Shown here piece by piece: positions 22,163 through 31,265 of a stretch of 64,000 nt of DNA. The number at the start of each line of letters is the position of its first letter. The stretch's first letter is position 1. Under the pieces are notes generated by a model, which worked only from the letters and a program-made list of their open reading frames with translations, made no database searches and was not told the origin of the DNA. The stretch is taken from the NCBI GenBank assembly GCA_013001295.1, contig JABDMW010000046.1, positions 124,001 through 188,000 of the forward strand, written 5' to 3'. Source of the stretch: Hyphomonadaceae bacterium. Its GTDB lineage: Bacteria > Pseudomonadota > Alphaproteobacteria > Caulobacterales > Maricaulaceae. Both the position numbers and the translations under genes were made by a program.

Positions 22163-22749
22163 AACTTAATTTCTGTTTGGGTATGTTCTTTATTATGGGC
22201 GGCCAGGTCGATAAAAGTCTTCAAACCAATTAAAAATATCAAAGCATACACTGGTGCGCCAAATTTTTGCGCCAGCAAACCGCCGAGCAAAATGGTAATA
22301 TGCATAATGACGACCCGACCATAGGGCAGGAACATCTGGTTGTTGGCGCTGCGGGTTTTGTATTCCCCTTTGCCATAGAAATTGACCATCATCGACACGA
22401 AATGCGAAATGAAAAACGAGGCCGCGGCAATTGTTATCGGGTTGAATGAGAACAGTACGGGCAGTGAGATATCGACCTCAAACATTTCTTTGAGAAAAAA
22501 CACATGCCCGGCGCAAAACCCACCAAAGTGAATGGTAAAAAACGCACTATCGAAGACTTTGCCAAATATATTGCCCCGCGCGCTGAGAATTTTAGGGACA
22601 TTAAGCAGGCCGATGACGACGCTTTCAAGCCAATAAAGTAAAAGGATTGATCCGACGTCCCAGCCCAAGAATACGACACCAACCAAAGGAATCAGATTGG
22701 CGACAATCAGAGATACGACCGGAAAGGTGAGTGTCAGTCCTTTTAGAAT
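22159..22749 (-). CDS. Integral membrane protein (DUF6498-like); start codon uncertain, possibly ATT at 22749
   Basis: 'VVFLGWDVGSILLLYWLESVVIGLLNVPKIL'; track start is a TTG at 22686, but the frame continues upstream as LKGLTLTFPVVSLIVANLIPLVGVV preceded by AAAGGAG. Confidence 0.65.
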   Translation of the reverse strand: MLKGLTLTFPVVSLIVANLIPLVGVVFLGWDVGSILLLYWLESVVIGLLNVPKILSARGNIFGKVFDSAFFTIHFGGFCAGHVFFLKEMFEVDISLPVLFSFNPITIAAASFFISHFVSMMVNFYGKGEYKTRSANNQMFLPYGRVVIMHITILLGGLLAQKFGAPVYALIFLIGLKTFIDLAAHNKEHTQTEIKL

Positions 22750-22766
22750 ATTATGGCTCCTTTGAT

Positions 22767-25016
22767 TTAAGCATCTACCTCATCTATCACCGCATCGGCT
22801 ACGCCGGACAGGGCCGCAGCGAAAACATCAGCTGAAAAGTTTTCCAAATCTTCAATGCGTTCGCCAATTCCAATCGAATGGATCGGTAATTTAAATTTAT
22901 CCGCCAAGGCCACCAACACGCCGCCTTTGGCGGTGCCGTCAAGCTTGGTCATGATCAGGCCGGTAATGCCGGCTGTGGCCAGGAAGGCTTCGGTTTGTAA
23001 CAAGGCGTTCTGTCCGACTGTAGCGTCGAGGACCAGGATTGAGTGGTGCGGTGCAGTTTCGTCCTGCTTTTTGATCACCCGTACCACTTTGGACAGCTCA
23101 TCCATCAATTCGGTGCGGTTCTGTAATCGCCCGGCTGTATCAATCATCAGGATATCGTAATTTTCAGCTTTGGCTTTAGCGATGGCATCATATACCAATC
23201 CGGCCGCATCAGCACCGAGATTAGCGGATATAACAGGCGCATTGGCCCGCTCACCCCAGACCTTCAATTGCTCAACGGCTGCGGCCCGGAATGTATCCCC
23301 GGCGGCGATCAAAACCTTTTTACCCTGATCGGTATAGCGTTTGGCGATTTTCCCGAGCGTCGTGGTTTTACCCGAGCCGTTAACGCCGACAAATAGCACG
23401 ATTTCCGGCTTGCTATTGCCAAGAACCAATGGTTTCTCAAGCGGCTTCAATGTTTCGGCAATTACGTCGGCGAGGGCGATCTTAATTTCCATGCCGGTGA
23501 CTTGTTTATCGAATTTGTCTTTGGCTAATAGTTCCGTCACCCGCATGGCGGGGGCGACGCCCAAATCAGAAGCGATGAGTAGATCTTCGAGTTCTTCAAG
23601 CGCTTCGGCGTCGAGCTTTCGCTTGTTGAACATGCTCGATACACTGTCGGCCATGCGATTGCTGGATTTTTTGAGGCCGGATGTAATACGTGAGAAAAAG
23701 CCTTGTTTTTTTGGCGCGTTTGGATCAACAGCAGGCGCTTCAGCCTCTGCTTTTTCAGCGGCCAATTGAGCTTCTTCTGCCGCCTTACGATCCGCTTCTG
23801 CTTTTTCAGCCGCTTCTTTTTCGATGCGTTCGGCTTCCAGCTGCTCGACTTCAGCTTTTTCCATCGCCGCTTGGGCGGCTTCGGCTTCTTGTGCTGCGTG
23901 TTGTTCCGCCTCCAGGCGTTCGGCTTCAGCCTTTTCTTTGGCTTGTTGCTCTTGCTCGGCCAACGCGGTTTCACGATCAACGCGTTCTTTCGCTTCTTGT
24001 GCCGCCTGTTCTTCGGCTTCCGCACGCTCGCGCTTAAGGCGCTCAGCGTCTTCTTGCTCTTGTCTGGCCTTGGCTTCGGCGGCAAGGCGTTCAGCCTCCG
24101 CTTTTTCAGCGGCCAAACGTTCGGCCTCCGCTGCCACTTGTTCAGCGGCAAGACGTTCAGCCTCGAGACGCTCGGCCTCCGCTTTATCTGCCGCCTCTTT
24201 TTCGGCTAGCAGGCGCGTCGCCCGCTCTTCTTCCTGTTTTGCCTTAAGGGCTTCAGCCTCAGCTTTACCCTGTTCTTTTTTGGCCAGGGCGATGGCGGCT
24301 TTTTCAGCTTTGATCCGTTCTTTTTCTTCAAGGGCCTTGCGCTTGGCTTCAGCCTTTGTTTCCGCCGCCCGCTGTTTCGCTTCTTCTTTTTCAAGGCGAA
24401 TGCGTTCTTTTTCGGCTTCTTTCTCTGCCTTAATCCGCTCTTTTTCTGCCTGAGCGGCGGCTTCCTGTTCGGCCTTTAAGCGCGCCCGTTCAGCGGCCAA
24501 ACGCTCGGCTTCGGCTTTGGCGGCCGCTTCTTGGCGGGCTTTTATGCGGGCGGCTTCTGCTTCTGCTTCCGCCTTTTCCTTGGCAAGGCGTTCAGCCTCG
24601 GCCTTTTCTTCAGCTATTCGTTTGGCTTCGGCTGCCTTGGCCTTTTCTTCGAGCTCTTTTGCCTTGGCTTCCGCTTCGGCTTTCGCTTTTTCAGCGGCTA
24701 AGCGCTTTTCATCGGCAAGCTTCTTTGCGGCCTCGACGTCTTTGCGGGCTTGCTCTTCAGCTTTTTTCTTTTCTTCCGCTTCCAGGCGGGCTTTTTCAGC
24801 CTCACTCGGCCCGTCGCCAGCCGCCTCGTCTTGCTCGCGCGCACTTTTAAGCGCGGCCGCATTGATAGCGGCCATGCGTTCGGCCATTTGGCGATCGACT
24901 TCAGCGGCCTGTTCGGCTTTAAGTGCAGCGGCTTCTGCCAGCTTTTCTTCTTTGGATTTCAGGCCAAAAGCTTTGGCAAAAAAGCCTTTTTTCTTTTTCT
25001 TTTCGTCGTCGCTCAC
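22767..25016 (-). CDS. ftsY: Signal recognition particle receptor FtsY with a very long charged N-terminal extension
   Basis: 749 aa; NG-domain motifs 'VLFVGVNGSGKTTTLGKIAKRY', 'DTFRAAAVEQL', 'DTAGRLQNRTELMDEL', 'TKLDGTAKGG'; ~430-residue A/E/K/R-rich N-terminus. Confidence 0.97.
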   Translation of the reverse strand: MSDDEKKKKKGFFAKAFGLKSKEEKLAEAAALKAEQAAEVDRQMAERMAAINAAALKSAREQDEAAGDGPSEAEKARLEAEEKKKAEEQARKDVEAAKKLADEKRLAAEKAKAEAEAKAKELEEKAKAAEAKRIAEEKAEAERLAKEKAEAEAEAARIKARQEAAAKAEAERLAAERARLKAEQEAAAQAEKERIKAEKEAEKERIRLEKEEAKQRAAETKAEAKRKALEEKERIKAEKAAIALAKKEQGKAEAEALKAKQEEERATRLLAEKEAADKAEAERLEAERLAAEQVAAEAERLAAEKAEAERLAAEAKARQEQEDAERLKRERAEAEEQAAQEAKERVDRETALAEQEQQAKEKAEAERLEAEQHAAQEAEAAQAAMEKAEVEQLEAERIEKEAAEKAEADRKAAEEAQLAAEKAEAEAPAVDPNAPKKQGFFSRITSGLKKSSNRMADSVSSMFNKRKLDAEALEELEDLLIASDLGVAPAMRVTELLAKDKFDKQVTGMEIKIALADVIAETLKPLEKPLVLGNSKPEIVLFVGVNGSGKTTTLGKIAKRYTDQGKKVLIAAGDTFRAAAVEQLKVWGERANAPVISANLGADAAGLVYDAIAKAKAENYDILMIDTAGRLQNRTELMDELSKVVRVIKKQDETAPHHSILVLDATVGQNALLQTEAFLATAGITGLIMTKLDGTAKGGVLVALADKFKLPIHSIGIGERIEDLENFSADVFAAALSGVADAVIDEVDA

Positions 25017-26299
25017 GCAAAATCCCCCAACAAATTTTGCGCATCGTAGCCTGTAATGTGTACGCGGTGCAACTCACCGGGCTTGATTTCACCGCCCTTG
25101 TATAATGGCAATACAACAGGTGAAAAATCAGCCATTCGACCTTTTAGAAATTCCTTGCCGCCGGCCTCTATCAATGCCGTGTCAATCTGCCCAAGGCGTT
25201 TCTTAAAGTGCCGTTCGCGACTTATATTACCAGCTCTACGAAGGCGGGCCGCGCGCTCTTTAATGATCGATCCATTGAGTTGCGGCATGCGGGCCGCAGG
25301 CGTACCTTGCCGGGCCGAAAATGGAAACACATGCAACCAGGCCAGATCGCACTCTTCGATCAAAGCAAGCGAGTTCTCAAACATGGCTTCTGTTTCTGTT
25401 GGGAAGCCTGCAATGATATCAGCACCATAACTGATGTCAGGCCGGACCTCACGCAAGCGTTGACATAGCGAAATCGCATCTTCGCGAGAGTGTCGGCGCT
25501 TCATCCGCTTGAGGATCATATTATCGCCATGTTGTAAGGATAGGTGCAGATAGGGGGCAAACCGCGGCTCACTGGCGATGATCTCAAACAATTCGTCATC
25601 GACTTCGGCGCTATCAATGGACGACAGCCGAAGCCTTGGCAGGTCAGGCACGGTTTTTAAAATGCGTGCCACCAGATTTCCGAGCAAGGGGTTTTCCGGC
25701 AAGTCTTCCCCCCAAGAGGAAATATCTACGCCGGTCAACACGATTTCGTTGAACCCGTCTGCGCGCAGCTCGGCGACCCGCCGCACCACGTCTTCAGCCG
25801 GGACAGAGCGGGAGTTGCCTCGCCCAAAGGGAATGATGCAGAATGTGCAGCGATGATCACAACCATTTTGGACTTGTACGATGGCGCGCGAACGCTCGAT
25901 CAATCCGCCGGCCCGTGATCCTGCTGGTTTTTTGACAGCCATAATGTCGCTTAAATTGACCTTTTCGGTCAGGGCGGTCGGCGCAAAACTTTCCGCCCTC
26001 ATTTTTTCATCATTGCCGAGCACATGATCAACCATTTCCATGTCCGCATAGGTGTCGGGGTCGACCTGGGCGGCACATCCTGTCACGATGATTTTGGCAT
26101 CCGGGTTTTCACGGGCGGCCCGCCGGATGGTTTGGCGGCCTTGGCGCACCGCTTCATTGGTGACCGCGCAGGTGTTGATGATGACGCTATCGGTCAGGCC
26201 CTGGTCGCGCGCATGCCCGGCCATTACCTCGCTTTCATGCAGATTAAGGCGGCATCCGAGCGTGATTGTTTTCACCGTATTTTCGGTCTTTTCGGCCAT
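25013..26299 (-). CDS. mtaB: tRNA t6A37 methylthiotransferase MtaB
   Basis: 428 aa; 'TLGCRLNLHESEVM', radical SAM 'NGCDHRCTFCIIPFGRGNSRS', 'SLQHGDNMILKRMKRRHSREDAISL'. Confidence 0.95.
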   Translation of the reverse strand: MAEKTENTVKTITLGCRLNLHESEVMAGHARDQGLTDSVIINTCAVTNEAVRQGRQTIRRAARENPDAKIIVTGCAAQVDPDTYADMEMVDHVLGNDEKMRAESFAPTALTEKVNLSDIMAVKKPAGSRAGGLIERSRAIVQVQNGCDHRCTFCIIPFGRGNSRSVPAEDVVRRVAELRADGFNEIVLTGVDISSWGEDLPENPLLGNLVARILKTVPDLPRLRLSSIDSAEVDDELFEIIASEPRFAPYLHLSLQHGDNMILKRMKRRHSREDAISLCQRLREVRPDISYGADIIAGFPTETEAMFENSLALIEECDLAWLHVFPFSARQGTPAARMPQLNGSIIKERAARLRRAGNISRERHFKKRLGQIDTALIEAGGKEFLKGRMADFSPVVLPLYKGGEIKPGELHRVHITGYDAQNLLGDFA

Positions 26300-26390
26300 A
26301 GCCCGCTAGATGGGCCTGAACGGGGCAAAGGTCAAGTTTGTCTTACGGTGAAACTCGCGTATAAGGGAGGAGGGCGCGAAAGGAAAAATC

Positions 26391-26741
26391 ATGACAAAAC
26401 CCGTACTTTATTTGCTGGCTCCTGGCTTTGAGGATAATAATCGGCGAGAATATTGCCCCGAATGTGCTGAAATATGGGGGGTGTTGTCGTATTTTCCCGC
26501 GATCAAGGAGGCGCTCAACATCCACTATATGTCGATTGATCAGCCCCGCGTCGCTATGGTTGAGCTCTTAGGGGAGGAAAACCAGAACTGCCCGACGCTG
26601 GTGCTTGATTATAATGCCGAAATTCCCATGCATGTGCGCACCAAATCGGCTAACGGGCATACATTTATCGACAATGCCCGCGATATCGGCATGTATTTCG
26701 CCCAGGAATACGGCACACCATTCCCGCGCGGGACGTATTGA
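26391..26741 (+). CDS. DUF3088-like conserved protein
   Basis: 116 aa; 'KPVLYLLAPGFEDNNRREYCPECAEIWGVLSYFP...LDYNAEIPMH'. Confidence 0.7.
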   Translation: MTKPVLYLLAPGFEDNNRREYCPECAEIWGVLSYFPAIKEALNIHYMSIDQPRVAMVELLGEENQNCPTLVLDYNAEIPMHVRTKSANGHTFIDNARDIGMYFAQEYGTPFPRGTY

Positions 26742-26744
26742 GGC

Positions 26745-28532
26745 TTACTTCTGCCTCGCAATCCATGCGTTGATTTTGTCTTCCAACACTGACAAGGGAA
26801 CGGCGCCGTTTTCTAAAACCGCGTCGTGGAACAAGCGCAAATCAAACTTCTCGCCCAGTTCTTTTTCCGACTTGGCCCGCAGTTCGCGGATTTTCAATTC
26901 GCCGGTTTTGTAGGCCAGGGCTTGTCCCGGCCAGGTGATATAGCGGTCGACTTCATTGGTGATATTTTTAAGCGACAAGCCTGTGTTCTCGGCCATATAG
27001 TCAATGGCTTGCTGACGCGTCCAGCCTTTGGCGTGCATGCCGGTATCAACAACGAGGCGGCAGGCGCGCCACATCTCGTAAGACAATCTCCCAAAATTTG
27101 TATAGGGCGTTTCGTAGAATCCCACGTCCAAACCTAAGCGTTCCGAATACAAGCCCCAGCCTTCGACGAATGCAGTGACGCCACCAAATTTGCGAAAGTT
27201 GGGCAAGGGTAATTCTTGTGCAAGGGCGAGTTGGAAATGGTGACCCGGCACGGCCTCATGCAGCGACAGCGCTTCCATTTCATACAGCGGGCGTTTGTCG
27301 AGATTGGTTGTATTTATAAAGTAGAAACCGGCGCGGGAACCGTCACCCGCCGGCCTGTTATAATAGGCGGTTGTGGTTTTCTCCGCGATGTCGAGCGGAA
27401 TTTCCTTCAAGCCATAGGGCATGCGGGGAAACTTTGTAAAAAGCTCCGGCAGCTTGCCGTCCATTTTCTTGAGGATGATCGCGGCGGCGTCCATGCGCTC
27501 TTTGGCAGTCTTTGGATAGAAGTCAGGATTGGTGCGGAGATATTCCTGAAACTCTTTGAACGTGCCCTCGAACCCGGCCTGTTCTTGAACCTCGTCCATT
27601 TCAGCGCGGATGCGCGCGACTTCAGAAAGGCCAATATTGTGCACTTCGTCGGGTGTGCGGTCTGTCGTGGTGAACATTTTGACGCGGTGGGCGTAGTATT
27701 CCGCGCCGCCCGGCATGGACGAGGCGCCAACGTCCTCACGACATTTTGGTGCGTATTCATCCACGTAAAATGTTTCAAACGTTTTGAGGGACGGAATGAC
27801 CTTGTCCTTGATGACGGTGGCGGCCTGCGCGCGAAAACCGTCGAAATCGTCCTGGTTCATACTGGCCGGTTTTTTGTCAAACGGGTCCATCAATACGCTA
27901 TCCTCAACATCATCAACGATGTGGGTTTGAATGGAGGTTTCATAGCCTTGCATAGGGGCACACGGTTGTGACCAGCCGGCCTCCAGACCTGCACGCAAGC
28001 GGGCGGTGGATTTATCCATAATATCGGGAACCAAGCCCAGCCGATCGACATAGCTTTTATAATCGGCGGATTTAAAAAACGGCAATCGGTTGGCCATGCC
28101 GGTTATGCCGGTGTGCGGTCCACCGCGATTGGTCATGATCATGTATTTGCCGCCAAATTGGGATCCGGCAATGCTGTTTTCAAGATCAAGCACCATGAGT
28201 TGGTGGTTGAGCTTATTGTCGTCGCTTAGCGCAGCTTTATCGATCTTGTTGAACTTTTCGAGAAATTCTTTGGTTTGCTCAATTTCAGCGGCATAGGCCT
28301 CAAGCGATGGGTCGGAAAGACGATCATCATAATCGCGCACCCCCAAGGAGGTTGCAAATGTGGGGTTGCTCTCAAGTATCCAGTTCCAATGCTGATCCAG
28401 TAGGGCCTCGAATTTCGCATCCACCGTTTCAGTTTGTCCAATATTTGCCGGCGTAGGACTTTCCGTCGAGGCCGCACAGGAGACGGCCAGAATTGCACTT
28501 AAGACCGCAGTAATTAAATGTGATTTATTCAT
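26745..28532 (-). CDS. DUF885 family protein, predicted lipoprotein
   Basis: Start at inner ATG 'MNKSHLITAVLSAILAVSCAAS' (lipobox); 'LSLHEAVPGHHFQLALAQELPLPNFRKFGGVTAFVEGWGLYSERLG' DUF885 zinc-binding signature. Confidence 0.9.
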   Translation of the reverse strand: MNKSHLITAVLSAILAVSCAASTESPTPANIGQTETVDAKFEALLDQHWNWILESNPTFATSLGVRDYDDRLSDPSLEAYAAEIEQTKEFLEKFNKIDKAALSDDNKLNHQLMVLDLENSIAGSQFGGKYMIMTNRGGPHTGITGMANRLPFFKSADYKSYVDRLGLVPDIMDKSTARLRAGLEAGWSQPCAPMQGYETSIQTHIVDDVEDSVLMDPFDKKPASMNQDDFDGFRAQAATVIKDKVIPSLKTFETFYVDEYAPKCREDVGASSMPGGAEYYAHRVKMFTTTDRTPDEVHNIGLSEVARIRAEMDEVQEQAGFEGTFKEFQEYLRTNPDFYPKTAKERMDAAAIILKKMDGKLPELFTKFPRMPYGLKEIPLDIAEKTTTAYYNRPAGDGSRAGFYFINTTNLDKRPLYEMEALSLHEAVPGHHFQLALAQELPLPNFRKFGGVTAFVEGWGLYSERLGLDVGFYETPYTNFGRLSYEMWRACRLVVDTGMHAKGWTRQQAIDYMAENTGLSLKNITNEVDRYITWPGQALAYKTGELKIRELRAKSEKELGEKFDLRLFHDAVLENGAVPLSVLEDKINAWIARQK

Positions 28533-28585
28533 ACATCCCTCGCATTCTTTGATCGCCATGTAGCATGGAAACACGAGCGAGGGAA

Positions 28586-30274
28586 TTAAGAACCGTTGAA
28601 AAGGGGCCGTGTTGGAACTTCAATATCGGGTTTTTTTAAATTGTCTCCCCAAACCAGGCGGACTTGTCCATTGCCCCATCCGGAAATTTCATGGGTCCCG
28701 GTTGTTAAGTCAATCACCTGGCCTTGGATTATTTGCATGCCGTCAATTCGGACGCCGGGCGGACCCTCATATGTATATGTCCCGCCCATCAGGATTTCGA
28801 ACTCACCTGCTTTGTTGATTACTTTGCCCGGAACATAAACTGGCCCCCAAAACTGGATATAATTGTCCTTTAAAATACGGGTGTCTTCTTCAAGCATGAC
28901 ATAGCGATGTGCGTGTTCAAAATCCTCATTGAGATCCAAACCAAGGACATTGGCCAACAAAATCTGAGGTTTGTATGTCGTGATGACATGGGCCATTTTT
29001 GGGGTCTTGGATTTTAAATAAGTCGAGTGGGCGAAAATATCCGGATTGATGAACAGGCCAGATTCGTTGACGCGGTCAAAGGACGAAATCATGCCGCTAT
29101 AATCGATAACCGGAACAGGCTCAGGAAAAATTTCGTGGACGGCATTTATAACAGTCCGCTGGGCGGTTTGAGGCTGGGACATGCTTCGAATAAAAATTCC
29201 AACGGGAAGGGCCGTAAAAATACACAGGAAAACAACGAACACGATTGATTTTTTGCCGACAAAAAACCGGTCGGCCGCAGCTGCAACGAAGACCATCGCT
29301 GGCGCCAGCATAAAGGGGTAAAAATACGGATTGGCATGATAGTAATAAATCACGGGCGTCAGGGGAATAATAAATGAAGCTAAGGCAATGGTCTCGACTT
29401 TAGGGCGGGCACCCGTTTTTCTTATTTGCAACAAGACGACGCAAAAGCCGGCTAAAACTAAGCCCCATCCTAAAAAGCTTCGGAACAGGCTGACGACGAA
29501 TATGCCCCACCGATTAAACAGGCCGCTCCCCAACAGACTGGAGCCCGAAACCGAGCGTAAATAGTCCGCGCCTTGTTCTGATCCTTGCGTGGCGGGATTA
29601 TGGAGAATAAATATAATGGCGAAGGCGGCAATCGCCGCGAGGAACATGACCAACCCTTGCACGAAAGCGGCCCGCGACCATTGCGACCCGGCCCAACGAC
29701 CGAGCAGGAATATCGCGATAATCGGCATGTAAAAAATTGATTTCAAAGACAGTGTGCAGGCAAGCCCGATCAGTCCGCCGGCTATTACTGCTTTCCTCAA
29801 TGTCTGGTTCGGATCGCTGACCACCCACAAAAGTGCCATCAGGCACATGGTGACGAGAATGTCGGCACGAAAAGCCGTCAAATGCCGGAAAACATAATTG
29901 AACCCGAAAAAGACCAGCACCGCAAACAGGGACGCTTCGACACTGAAATAACGGCGGGATATTTTAAAGATAAAAAAGCAAGTCAGTGCGGCCGCTAAAA
30001 AAGAGAGCATGCGACCGGCGACAATCTGGTCGACCTCGTTCCCGGGCAAGAAGCTAAAAAGCCCGGAAATTCGGAACATTATAGTTTGAAACGGGTTGCT
30101 GATTTCGCCCCGCAGGAACTCATATCCCATATTGAGGTTATAAAACTCGTCCTGGTTGACCTCGAACTTCAACGCCATGAAAAACTGCAAAAACAGGCAA
30201 AGAAAAACAGCGCCCAATAGAATTTTGCGAATAAGCGGGCTGTTTAGGCCCGTTGAGTGCGAAGCAGCATTCAT
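28586..30274 (-). CDS. Polytopic membrane protein, probable GT-C type glycosyltransferase (GT39-like)
   Basis: 562 aa; multiple TM segments, acidic motif after TM1 'FEVNQDEFYNLNMGYEFLRGE', soluble C-terminal domain. Confidence 0.6.
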   Translation of the reverse strand: MNAASHSTGLNSPLIRKILLGAVFLCLFLQFFMALKFEVNQDEFYNLNMGYEFLRGEISNPFQTIMFRISGLFSFLPGNEVDQIVAGRMLSFLAAALTCFFIFKISRRYFSVEASLFAVLVFFGFNYVFRHLTAFRADILVTMCLMALLWVVSDPNQTLRKAVIAGGLIGLACTLSLKSIFYMPIIAIFLLGRWAGSQWSRAAFVQGLVMFLAAIAAFAIIFILHNPATQGSEQGADYLRSVSGSSLLGSGLFNRWGIFVVSLFRSFLGWGLVLAGFCVVLLQIRKTGARPKVETIALASFIIPLTPVIYYYHANPYFYPFMLAPAMVFVAAAADRFFVGKKSIVFVVFLCIFTALPVGIFIRSMSQPQTAQRTVINAVHEIFPEPVPVIDYSGMISSFDRVNESGLFINPDIFAHSTYLKSKTPKMAHVITTYKPQILLANVLGLDLNEDFEHAHRYVMLEEDTRILKDNYIQFWGPVYVPGKVINKAGEFEILMGGTYTYEGPPGVRIDGMQIIQGQVIDLTTGTHEISGWGNGQVRLVWGDNLKKPDIEVPTRPLFNGS

Positions 30275-30363
30275 TCAGATTTCCCCGACGCATCGTGATT
30301 TATTTCCCTAGGTCGGGATTATCGGAAACCTATTATCTTTGCGTTAAAAGGGCAGGGCCTGTT

Positions 30364-30681
30364 TTATTGGCTTTCAGGCGTGGTTACCACGATACCGTCA
30401 AGTTCGTCGCTCATGAGCAGTTGGCATGAAAGGCGAGAGTTTTCCTGCACCTCTTCGGCAAAATCGAGCATGCTTTCTTCCATATCGTCTTTCGGGCTGA
30501 GCTTAGAGGCCCACTCGTCAGCGACATAGACATGGCAAGTTGCACAGGCGCAGGCGCCGCCGCAATCGGCGTCAATTCCGGGAATCATGTTTTGGACAGC
30601 GGCTTCCATAATGCTGGTACCATTTTTGGCCTCAACCTCGCGTGAAGTTCCTTCGCTGTCGATATAAGTGATTTTAGGCAT
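30364..30681 (-). CDS. [2Fe-2S] ferredoxin, adrenodoxin type
   Basis: '[53 protein letters not shown]'; CX5CX2C cluster motif; inner ATG at 30681 chosen. Confidence 0.93.
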   Translation of the reverse strand: MPKITYIDSEGTSREVEAKNGTSIMEAAVQNMIPGIDADCGGACACATCHVYVADEWASKLSPKDDMEESMLDFAEEVQENSRLSCQLLMSDELDGIVVTTPESQ

Positions 30682-30743
30682 GATTTCTCCGTACTTTCCG
30701 GCCATATTTGGGGCCGCATTCTATTTAAGGATAAAAAAGTGAA

Positions 30744-31265
30744 TTGCAAGCGAGACTTACTGCCACACAGGGCTTGCAAGACTTACGCGAGCACGCGTAT
30801 CAAGTCCGGGTGGTAGACTTAAACAAATCGTTTATTCTCGACAGCGAGGCCCAAACCCGTGAACTGGGAGCGAATTTGGCGCCTTACTTGCGCCGTGAGG
30901 ACGTTGTGGTGTTGCGCGGTGATCTGGGGGCCGGAAAAACCAGTTTCGCCAGAGGGCTGATACAGGCGCTAACGGAGGCAACAGAAGTCCCGAGCCCGAC
31001 CTACACACTGGTTCAACAATATGATGCGCCCGAATTTGGCATCTGGCATTTCGATCTATACCGGCTTGATGACCCGCAAGACATTTGGGAATTAGGGATT
31101 GAAGAGGCGTTTGATGACGGCGTGTGCCTGATCGAATGGCCGGAGCGTATCGAAAGCCTGTTGTCCGGCGCGGAATTGAATATCGTAATCACATTTGCAG
31201 ACAGCGGACGGGTGGCAACGCTTTCAGGTAGTAAGTCTTGGGAGAAACGACTGCGTGAGCTCTGA
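30744..31265 (+). CDS. tsaE: tRNA threonylcarbamoyladenosine biosynthesis ATPase TsaE (true start may lie further downstream)
   Basis: 'VVVLRGDLGAGKTSFARGLIQAL...VPSPTYTLVQQYDAPEFGIWHFDLYRLDDPQDIWELGIEEAFDDGVCLIEWPERI'. Confidence 0.93.
   Translation: MQARLTATQGLQDLREHAYQVRVVDLNKSFILDSEAQTRELGANLAPYLRREDVVVLRGDLGAGKTSFARGLIQALTEATEVPSPTYTLVQQYDAPEFGIWHFDLYRLDDPQDIWELGIEEAFDDGVCLIEWPERIESLLSGAELNIVITFADSGRVATLSGSKSWEKRLREL

Noticed and set aside
23690-25056. Several long ORFs on the plus strand (23690-24037, 23703-24209, 23824-24453, 24517-25056) and a minus-strand alternate frame (23537-24151)
   Set aside because: They lie antisense or out of frame within the repetitive A/E/K codons of ftsY; low-complexity Ser/Ala/Phe or Arg/Lys translations are a compositional artefact.
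27216-27971. 251-aa plus-strand ORF opposite the DUF885 gene
   Set aside because: Antisense to a clearly conserved coding sequence with lipobox and family motifs; shadow ORF.
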